Part shown: positions 6,056-11,285 of the stretch, piece by piece | Layout of the letters: each line of letters starts with the position of its first letter | How positions within the stretch are numbered: position 1 is the stretch's first letter | Source of the DNA: CAZAFN01 sp964484795 | GTDB taxonomy: Bacteria; Pseudomonadota; Alphaproteobacteria; Methylaequorales; Methylaequoraceae | NCBI GenBank assembly: GCA_964484795.1 | Contig: CAZAFN010000034.1 | Coordinates: 1 to 11,285, forward strand | DNA: 11,285 nucleotides | Direction of reading: 5' to 3' | Program-made: the position numbers and the translations under genes | The notes under the pieces: generated by a model | Database searches by the model: none | Told to the model about the DNA's origin: nothing | The model's input: only the letters and a program-made list of their open reading frames with translations

Positions 6056-6655
6056 ATGTCATCATTAGGGCATCTGATAGATTTATTTGCTAAATTTCCG
6101 AGTTTAGGACCAAGATCTGCCAGAAGAATTGTTCTTTACCTTTTAAAGAATAAGGAAAAATTAATTCCACATTTATCCGAAGCATTAAACAGTGTTAGAT
6201 CAAATTTAATTTTTTGTAATATTTGCTGTAATATTGATACCAACGATCCATGCAAAATTTGCGAAAATAAGAAAAGAAAAAAAGAAAAAATATGTGTCGT
6301 TGAAGATGTAGGAGATTTGTGGGCAATTGAGAAAAGTAATGCCTATGATGGGCATTATCATGTTCTTGGAGGAGTTTTGTCAGCAATTGATGGAATAGGA
6401 CCAGATGAATTGAATATTACATCACTCTTGAAACGCGTTCAAAAAGATGAAGTAAATGAGATTATTTTGGCTACTAATGCTACTGTTGAAGGACAAATTA
6501 CAGCTCAATATATTGCTGAGAATTGTTTGAAAAAAGGAGTTCTTATTACAAGGCTAGCTCAGGGAATGCCCATAGGTGGGGAACTGGATTTATTAGATCA
6601 GAATACACTTTCAACGGCATTTGATTCCAGATCTGAAATGAAAACTAATTTTTAA
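6056..6655 (+). CDS. recR: Recombination mediator protein RecR
   Basis: RecR works with RecO (and RecF) to load RecA on single-stranded DNA at gaps. At 199 residues it is full length. In order: a helix-hairpin-helix (FAKFPSLGPRSARRIVLYLL, 11-30), a zinc finger with Cys54, Cys57, Cys66 and Cys69, a Toprim domain (about 79-172) with VVEDVGDLWAIE (81-92), and the C-terminal GMPIGGELDLLDQNTLSTAF (170-189), a family signature. An extra Cys58 directly follows the second zinc ligand, and the finger is followed by a lysine-rich stretch KKRKKEK (72-78). There is no obvious Shine-Dalgarno; translation may be coupled to ybaB, which ends seven bases upstream. Its last 11 bp overlap the 3' end of rmuC on the other strand. 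Confidence 0.97.
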   Translation: MSSLGHLIDLFAKFPSLGPRSARRIVLYLLKNKEKLIPHLSEALNSVRSNLIFCNICCNIDTNDPCKICENKKRKKEKICVVEDVGDLWAIEKSNAYDGHYHVLGGVLSAIDGIGPDELNITSLLKRVQKDEVNEIILATNATVEGQITAQYIAENCLKKGVLITRLAQGMPIGGELDLLDQNTLSTAFDSRSEMKTNF

Positions 6656-7631
6656 CATCAAGCTTAAGCAACTTTTCTTTTTTGTTAGAGATTTTTTTAG
6701 TAGTTATAAGTATGTCATTAAGATCATTTTGCGCATTAGAAAAATGAGAATCCATTTTTTTAACCCTGTTTTCGAGTCTAGAGAGTTCGATGGTTAATTC
6801 TTTAAGTTGTTGATAAATTAATCCCGAATTTTCATTTATTTTCTGATCTCGAAGTAAGCTTTCAATAGAATTTAATATAACCCAAAGAGTAGTAGGAGAT
6901 ATTAAGAATGTTTTATACTCGTAAAACTTCTCTGACAAATCTGGAAAGAACTTAAAGATTTCTAAATATATATTTTCACTTGGGATAAAAATCAAAGCAA
7001 TTTCAGATGTTTCTCCAGGAACAATATATTTGTTTTTTACTTCAACGATATGGTTGGTAATATCAGATCTAAAATTTTTGATGTATTTTGTTTTTTCTTC
7101 TTTTGATTTTGATTTAAGTATTTTTTCATAGTTTTCTCGTGGAAACTTTGCATCAATGCAAAGTTTGTTTAAAGGACCTGATGAATTTATCATACAATCA
7201 ACCCTAGATTTATTTGACAATGTTTTTTGGAATTCATAATTTTTTTTTGGCAAATAATCTTTGATTAGATTTTCCAACAATATTTCACCAAATCTCCCTC
7301 TTTGACTTGTATTAGATAAGATGTTCTTTAAATCAATTACATTTTCCGTCAATCCTGAAATATTTTGTTGTGCTCTGTCAATGACTGCAATTCTTTCCCT
7401 TATTTGTTGGAGATTAGATGTATTATGTGAACTAGATTTGTCAAATTTTAGGTCAATTTTATCAAATTTTTTTTCAATAATCTCAAACAATGACTTTTCT
7501 AATCCCTCCTGCTTTTCTAAAAGTATTTTAAGTCTTTCTTTTGTATTGGCATTTGAAAAAAAAAATTGAAAAAACACCCAAATTAAGAGTATTGTAGATA
7601 AAAAGATTATAATTAATGATTCAAAACTCAT
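6645..7631 (-). CDS. rmuC: DNA recombination protein RmuC family
   Basis: RmuC-family proteins are membrane-anchored, predicted PD-(D/E)XK nuclease-like proteins that limit rearrangements at inverted repeats; the biochemical activity is poorly known. The 328 residues show an N-terminal transmembrane segment (5-25), a coiled-coil region (about 30-105), then the conserved core RGRFGEILLENLI (111-123), SRVDCMI (142-148) and LCIDAKFPRENYEK (157-170), the segments holding the likely catalytic Asp/Glu/Lys residues. SPTTLWVIL (245-253) corresponds to the usual GPTTL motif. A further coiled coil closes the protein (275-300). The start at 7629-7631 is chosen because it puts the anchor at the N-terminus as in the family; an open frame continues upstream to 7766 but would run across the def start and adds no family sequence. 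The 3' end overlaps recR by 11 bp. Confidence 0.9.
   Translation of the reverse strand: MSFESLIIIFLSTILLIWVFFQFFFSNANTKERLKILLEKQEGLEKSLFEIIEKKFDKIDLKFDKSSSHNTSNLQQIRERIAVIDRAQQNISGLTENVIDLKNILSNTSQRGRFGEILLENLIKDYLPKKNYEFQKTLSNKSRVDCMINSSGPLNKLCIDAKFPRENYEKILKSKSKEEKTKYIKNFRSDITNHIVEVKNKYIVPGETSEIALIFIPSENIYLEIFKFFPDLSEKFYEYKTFLISPTTLWVILNSIESLLRDQKINENSGLIYQQLKELTIELSRLENRVKKMDSHFSNAQNDLNDILITTKKISNKKEKLLKLDVKN
7583..7613 (+). promoter_or_regulatory. Candidate promoter for def-fmt-truA inside the rmuC 5' end
   Basis: Only 22 bp separate the def and rmuC starts, too little for two ordinary promoters. A perfect TATAAT (7608-7613) lies on the plus strand within the first codons of rmuC, with TTAAGA (7583-7588) 19 bp upstream matching four of six -35 positions; transcription would begin near 7620, leaving a leader of about 34 bases. 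A second TATAAT (7650-7655) overlaps the def ATG and is too late to serve it. Chance matches are common in this base composition. Confidence 0.3.
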
Positions 7632-7653
7632 AATATTGACATAATTTAATATA

Positions 7654-8181
7654 ATGGCAGTTCTTGAGATTCTAACAATTCCTGACCCACGATTGAAGCA
7701 TAAATCATCAAAGGTGGATGATTTTGATAAAAAATTAGAATTAACTGTAAAAAATATGTTTGACACATTAAGTGCGTCTGGAAATGGAATAGGTTTAGCT
7801 GCTCCTCAGGTTGGGATAAAAAAGAGGATTGTTGTAATTGATCTGAAAGAAGAGGGTAAATCATTGCCGCTTACTTTTGTAAATCCAAAAATAATTGGAT
7901 TCTCTGACGAAAAATTCGTAAATGAGGAAGGCTGTTTGTCTGTTCCTGAGTATTATGCAGAAGTAGAAAGGTCTAAAGAGGTTGAGGTGGAATGGTATGA
8001 TGCCAAAGGGAAAAAAATAAAAAAAAGATTAACAGGATTGTTGTCAGTTTGCATTCAACATGAAATTGACCACTTAGACGGCATTCTTTTCATTGACCAT
8101 CTCTCTAGCTTAAAGAGAAGAATGGCAATTCAAAAACTTAAAAGATCTAAAAAAAAATTAAAAAGTAATGAACAATCTTAA
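7654..8181 (+). CDS. def: Peptide deformylase
   Basis: Def removes the formyl group from the N-terminal methionine of new proteins, using an Fe(II)/Zn centre. All three motifs are intact in 175 residues: GIGLAAPQ (45-52), EGCLS (92-96, metal ligand Cys94) and QHEIDHLDG (135-143, ligands His136 and His140, catalytic Glu137). The C-terminal tail (152-175) is rich in Lys and Arg, somewhat longer and more basic than in E. coli, which fits association with the ribosome but is not proof. The start gives the usual MAVLEILTIPDPRL opening. fmt begins 14 bp before the def stop, pairing the enzyme that removes the formyl group with the one that adds it, the common bacterial arrangement. Confidence 0.97.
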   Translation: MAVLEILTIPDPRLKHKSSKVDDFDKKLELTVKNMFDTLSASGNGIGLAAPQVGIKKRIVVIDLKEEGKSLPLTFVNPKIIGFSDEKFVNEEGCLSVPEYYAEVERSKEVEVEWYDAKGKKIKKRLTGLLSVCIQHEIDHLDGILFIDHLSSLKRRMAIQKLKRSKKKLKSNEQS

Positions 8182-9121
8182 AGGGTTGAGTTTAGGTTTT
8201 TTCGGTACAACAGATTTTTCCTTAAGTTTTCTAAGGGAATTATATGATCAAGAGGCTAAAATATCTTTTGTGGTTTCTCAACCTCCTTCCATATCAGGGA
8301 GAGGTAAAAAATTGAATTATTCTTCAGTTCAAGATTGGGCAATTAAGAAAAGTCTTGATACTTTCACTCCTGATAAAACAAGTGATGACGAATTTCAAAA
8401 TGCAATTAAAAGAAAGAAGGTTGATTTTCTGATTGTCGTAGCTTATGGAAATTTAATCAATAGCTTGATTCTAAATTTTCCCAAATATCTGGCGCTTAAT
8501 GTTCATGGATCGTTATTGCCTAGATGGAGAGGAGCCGCACCAATTCAAAGAGCCATTCTTGCCGGGGATAAGGTTACAGGAGTTTCAATAATGAAGGTTG
8601 AAAACAAACTTGATGCGGGACCAATAATTTTAGATGAAAAAATTAACATATCTCAGTCAGATACATCCGGGACCATTTATGAAAAAATGGTAACCACAGG
8701 AAAAAGTTTATTAATTCAATCCATTAAAAAAATAGTTAATGGTGATTTTAAATATAGGCACCAAGATGAAAATCTTGCTACTTATGCAAAAAAAATTGAA
8801 AAGAAAGAAACTCGAATTTTTTGGAATGAAAGTGCAGAAAAAATTAGTTTAAAAATAAGAGCTTTCAATCCATATCCAGGTGCTTGGACAACAATTAATA
8901 AAATTAATGCAAGAATAAAAATTTTAAAGGCTGAAGTTCTTAATGTTTGTGATGATTCAGATGATACTAACTCACCAATTGGTTTTGTTTCTGAGTCTCT
9001 GGTTGTGAAATGTGGGGATAAATTCTTAAAGATAAATGAATTACAGAAAGAAGGAAAAAAAAAAATGAGTGCTAATGAATATATTAATGGAAATGATATT
9101 AAAAATTGTTTTTTCAAGTGA
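8168..9121 (+). CDS. fmt: Methionyl-tRNA formyltransferase
   Basis: Fmt transfers a formyl group from 10-formyl-tetrahydrofolate to Met-tRNA(fMet). The 317 residues match the family. The N-terminal Rossmann domain opens with LGFFGTTDFSLSFL; the catalytic and cofactor region reads NVHGSLLPRWRGAAPIQRAI (111-130, with Asn111 and His113) and LDAGPI with Asp149, corresponding to the E. coli catalytic Asn106, His108 and Asp144. The C-terminal OB-fold domain that contacts tRNA begins around RAFNPYPGAW (231-240). The start overlaps def by 14 bp, and the stop TGA shares one base with the truA ATG (TGATG). An A11 tract at 9055-9065 encodes GKKKM near the C-terminus; slippage there would change only the last 15-20 residues. 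Confidence 0.97.
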   Translation: MNNLKGLSLGFFGTTDFSLSFLRELYDQEAKISFVVSQPPSISGRGKKLNYSSVQDWAIKKSLDTFTPDKTSDDEFQNAIKRKKVDFLIVVAYGNLINSLILNFPKYLALNVHGSLLPRWRGAAPIQRAILAGDKVTGVSIMKVENKLDAGPIILDEKINISQSDTSGTIYEKMVTTGKSLLIQSIKKIVNGDFKYRHQDENLATYAKKIEKKETRIFWNESAEKISLKIRAFNPYPGAWTTINKINARIKILKAEVLNVCDDSDDTNSPIGFVSESLVVKCGDKFLKINELQKEGKKKMSANEYINGNDIKNCFFK

Positions 9122-9867
9122 TGAATAGGATTAAGCTTTTAATAGAGTATGATGGCACAGATTACATAGGTTGGCAGAGTCAAAATAATGGCAGATCTAT
9201 TCAACAAGAAATAGAAAATTGTTTAAACCAAATATTTGACCAAAATATAAGATTATATGTTTCGGGAAGAACGGATTCTGGAGTGCATGCTTTAGGCCAA
9301 GTAGCGCATTTTGATCTAAAAGATGACAAGATTAAAAAAGAAAATATTTTTTTAGCTCTAAATAATTATTTAAAGAAGAGGAATAATAAAATAACCATCC
9401 TAGAATCAAGAGGTGTAAAAGATTCATTTCATTCTAGATTTTCTGCAAAAAAAAAAATTTATTTATATAAAATTCTTAACAGAAAAACTCCATCACATTT
9501 GTTAGCTAATAGAACTTGGTTCATTCCGATTAAACTTGACATAAAGAGTATGCAAATTTCTTCAAAAAAATTGATTGGAAAATATGATTTCAATGCATTT
9601 AGATCTGTTGATTGTCAGGCAAAAACAACAATTAGATCAATAGAAAATATTTCAATTCAGAAAAAAAATGATGAGATTAATATTAGGGTTTCTGGGAAAT
9701 CATTTATGCACAACCAAGTGAGAATTATTGTTGGTACATTAGTAAATGTAGGAAAAGGAAAATTGAATGAAAAGAAGATAACTGAAATTTTAAGATCTAA
9801 GGACAGAAGAAATGCCGGTCCTACAGCCCCAGCTTGTGGTTTGTATTTGGAAAAAATATTTTATTAG
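9121..9867 (+). CDS. truA: tRNA pseudouridine(38-40) synthase TruA
   Basis: TruA isomerises uridines 38-40 in the anticodon stem-loop of many tRNAs. The 248 residues hold the family landmarks: IEYDGTDYIGWQSQ (8-21), SGRTDSGVHALGQVAHFD (48-65) with catalytic Asp52, KKKIYLYKI (110-118), FNAFRS (157-162), FMHNQVRIIVGTLVNVGKGK (195-214) and RRNAGPTAPACGLYL (229-243). The ATG at 9121, sharing a base with the fmt stop, is chosen over an upstream in-frame TTG (9106) because it gives the usual short N-terminus before the IEYDGT motif and suggests translational coupling. It ends the def-fmt-truA set and converges on dapE with only eight bases between stop codons. Confidence 0.96.
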   Translation: MNRIKLLIEYDGTDYIGWQSQNNGRSIQQEIENCLNQIFDQNIRLYVSGRTDSGVHALGQVAHFDLKDDKIKKENIFLALNNYLKKRNNKITILESRGVKDSFHSRFSAKKKIYLYKILNRKTPSHLLANRTWFIPIKLDIKSMQISSKKLIGKYDFNAFRSVDCQAKTTIRSIENISIQKKNDEINIRVSGKSFMHNQVRIIVGTLVNVGKGKLNEKKITEILRSKDRRNAGPTAPACGLYLEKIFY

Positions 9868-9875
9868 TAAATCTG

Positions 9876-11006
9876 TTAAGAAAACATAATATTTAAAAAT
9901 TCAAAATATATTTCTGATAATTTTTTTATATCATTTGTAGATACATTTTCGTTGACTTGATGCATTGTTTTTCCTACTAATCCAAATTCGATAACTGGGC
10001 ATATTTTTGAGATGAACCTTGCATCTGACGTTCCACCAGATGTACTTAATTTTGGTTTCTTTTTTGTTATTTTCTTTACAGATTTTACAACTGCATTAGT
10101 AAGTTTCTCTGAAAAATTAAGAAATGATTCACCAGAAGTTTTTGTCTCCAAATTATATTTTGCTTTTGTACTTTTAATTCTATTGTTTAATACTTTAATT
10201 AAATCTTTTGATGTGTGAAGATCATTAAATCTTACATTAAATTTTATGGTGGCATGGCTTGGTATCAAATTTGTCACATCATTGCCAACATCGATGGATG
10301 TAATTGTTAATCTAGAAGGTTGAAAGGATTTGGAACCAGAATCGAGTGGTTTTGTCAATTCCATGCAAATTTTCATCACATAATCTATCGGATTCTCTGA
10401 CTTCTCGGGATAAGCTACATGGCCTTGTTTACCAATGACTTTAATGCTTCCATTGATACTTCCTCTTCTTCCAATTTTTATCATTTCACCTAATTTGTTG
10501 GGATTAGTTGGTTCTCCAACAATGCAAAAATCTACATTTTTTTTATTCTCAATTAACCAGTCAATTAGACTTTTTGTTCCAAATTCTGCATCACCTTCTT
10601 CATCAGATGTTAATAAGAAACCTAATGATCCTCCAAATTTATTTTTTTTTAATTCTAAGAATTTTAAGCTTGCTGAAATGAAAGAAGCTATTCCAGTTTT
10701 CATATCACTTGCCCCACGCCCATAAAGGGATCCATTTTTAATAACAGGGTCAAATGGATTTGTTTTCCATTCTTTTTCATTGCCAGGTGGGACCACATCC
10801 GTATGACCGGCAAAAAAAACATTTGGTCCAGACCCACCTCTCAGAACTGCATATAAGTTTTTAACTTTTGAATTGTTGAATTGTAATAAGTGACATTCAA
10901 ATTTACGTTTTTTTAAGATTTTTTGAATGTATTCTAGAGATCCGGCACTATGAGGAGTAATACTTTTAAATCTTATTAATTTTGATGAAATTTCTATGGA
11001 ATCCAT
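9876..11006 (-). CDS. dapE: Succinyl-diaminopimelate desuccinylase
   Basis: DapE hydrolyses N-succinyl-LL-diaminopimelate to LL-diaminopimelate and succinate, a step toward meso-DAP for peptidoglycan and lysine. The 376 residues form an M20-family di-zinc hydrolase. Zinc and catalytic residues are all visible: FAGHTDVVPPG (65-75, His68 and Asp70), YGRGASDMKTG (95-105, Asp101), TSDEEGDA (133-140, Glu136 as base and Glu137 as ligand), VGEPT (163-167, Glu165) and KTMHQVNE (346-353, His349). The dimerisation lid (about 180-290) includes RRGSINGSIKVIGKQGHVAYP, and STSGGTSDARF (321-331) is a DapE signature that separates it from ArgE and carboxypeptidases. Its ATG overlaps the dapD stop by one base (TAATG), so the two consecutive-pathway genes are likely co-translated. 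Confidence 0.96.
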   Translation of the reverse strand: MDSIEISSKLIRFKSITPHSAGSLEYIQKILKKRKFECHLLQFNNSKVKNLYAVLRGGSGPNVFFAGHTDVVPPGNEKEWKTNPFDPVIKNGSLYGRGASDMKTGIASFISASLKFLELKKNKFGGSLGFLLTSDEEGDAEFGTKSLIDWLIENKKNVDFCIVGEPTNPNKLGEMIKIGRRGSINGSIKVIGKQGHVAYPEKSENPIDYVMKICMELTKPLDSGSKSFQPSRLTITSIDVGNDVTNLIPSHATIKFNVRFNDLHTSKDLIKVLNNRIKSTKAKYNLETKTSGESFLNFSEKLTNAVVKSVKKITKKKPKLSTSGGTSDARFISKICPVIEFGLVGKTMHQVNENVSTNDIKKLSEIYFEFLNIMFS

Positions 11007-11285
11007 TACGATCTAAGCAAGTCATTTATGGAGGTTTTTGATCTGGTTCTGGCATCTACTTTTTTCACTATGACTGCACAATACAAACTTGGTCCAATGT
11101 CCCCATTAGGTAATTTTTTCCCTGGAATAGACCCTGGAACTATAACTGAATAAGCAGGCACCCTACCATAGTGGATTTCTCCATTTTCTCTATCAATTAT
11201 TTTAGTTGATGCGCCTATAAAAACTCCCATTGATATAACGCTTCCAGTTTCAACTATTACACCTTCGGCTATTTCTGATCTTGCT
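11006..11285 (-). CDS. dapD: Tetrahydrodipicolinate N-succinyltransferase, C-terminal part (5' end outside window)
   Basis: DapD adds succinyl from succinyl-CoA to tetrahydrodipicolinate, the step that commits to the succinylase branch of DAP synthesis; DapE acts two steps later. The last 92 codons are in the window. They hold the end of the left-handed beta-helix (SEIAEGVIVETGSVISMGVF, IGASTKI), then DRENGEIHYGRVPAYSVIVPG, the SLYCAVIVKKVDARTRSK signature and the terminal INDLLRS. A normal DapD has about 275-285 residues, so about two thirds lie beyond the right edge. An ATG at 11228-11230 lies inside the conserved helix and is not the gene start. Together with dapE it shows that lysine/DAP is made by the succinylase route. 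Confidence 0.95.
   Translation of the reverse strand, partial: ARSEIAEGVIVETGSVISMGVFIGASTKIIDRENGEIHYGRVPAYSVIVPGSIPGKKLPNGDIGPSLYCAVIVKKVDARTRSKTSINDLLRS

Noticed and set aside
7636..7641. TTGACA as a -35 box for def
   Set aside because: A properly spaced -10 would fall inside def after its start codon, and the nearest TATAAT is only eight bases away.
7632..7766. Upstream in-frame extension of rmuC adding 45 residues
   Set aside because: It would run antisense through the def start, contains no family sequence, and would bury the N-terminal membrane anchor; the start at 7631 fits RmuC.
8782..9117. Minus-strand hydrophobic open frame opposite fmt
   Set aside because: Its Phe/Leu-rich sequence comes from the Lys/Glu-rich fmt codons on the other strand; no start signal or family match is seen.
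9106..9120. TTG start for truA five codons upstream
   Set aside because: The ATG at 9121 overlaps the fmt stop (TGATG) and gives the normal TruA N-terminus.
10012..10725. Plus-strand open frames opposite dapE
   Set aside because: They are Phe/Leu/Ser-rich mirror frames of a well-conserved gene and resemble no family.
1..11285. tRNA genes, CRISPR arrays, insertion sequences, attachment sites, toxin-antitoxin or phage-defence genes
   Set aside because: None was found by reading both strands; gene content is ordinary housekeeping with normal-length proteins.

Overview
The window is a gene-dense stretch of chromosome from a very AT-rich, Gram-negative alphaproteobacterium. The evidence is low GC throughout, Lys codons that are almost all AAA (often in long A tracts), KdsB for Kdo/lipopolysaccharide synthesis, a membrane-anchored CycM-type cytochrome c, and two gene neighbourhoods typical of Alphaproteobacteria: cytochrome c / kdsB / pheA, and def-fmt-truA next to dapE-dapD. 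Gaps of only a few bases and many overlapping start/stop codons suggest a streamlined genome, such as a SAR11-like or similar marine lineage. That last step is inference; the sequence alone does not fix the clade.

Layout. (1) 1-2204, minus strand: a membrane-anchored cytochrome c, then hisN (histidinol-phosphatase), then the start of a yejA-type peptide-binding protein that runs off the left edge; the three overlap and look like one operon. (2) 2250-3847, plus strand: kdsB and pheA, diverging from the cytochrome gene across a 45-bp gap. (3) 3848-6655, plus strand: the SRP RNA gene (ffs), then dnaX, ybaB and recR, a conserved bacterial replication/recombination cluster. (4) 6645-7631, minus strand: rmuC, overlapping recR tail to tail. 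(5) 7654-9867, plus strand: def, fmt and truA, an overlapping set for N-formylmethionine start and removal and tRNA pseudouridylation. (6) 9876-11285, minus strand: dapE and the 3' part of dapD (lysine/diaminopimelate pathway), converging on truA.

Every protein gene belongs to a known family. I see no mobile element, CRISPR array, tRNA or phage gene, and no convincing new multi-gene system. No stretch over 300 bases lacks a gene; the longest spacer (3848-3995) holds the SRP RNA. The points worth a second look are small-scale: a hairpin with a UUCG loop that could be formed either with the SRP RNA closing stem or with the dnaX ribosome binding site; an A10 tract at the domain III/IV boundary of dnaX that has immediate stops in both other frames; a possible four-codon minicistron at the kdsB start; A10/A11 lysine tracts in many genes; and family-motif changes in KdsB and PheA.
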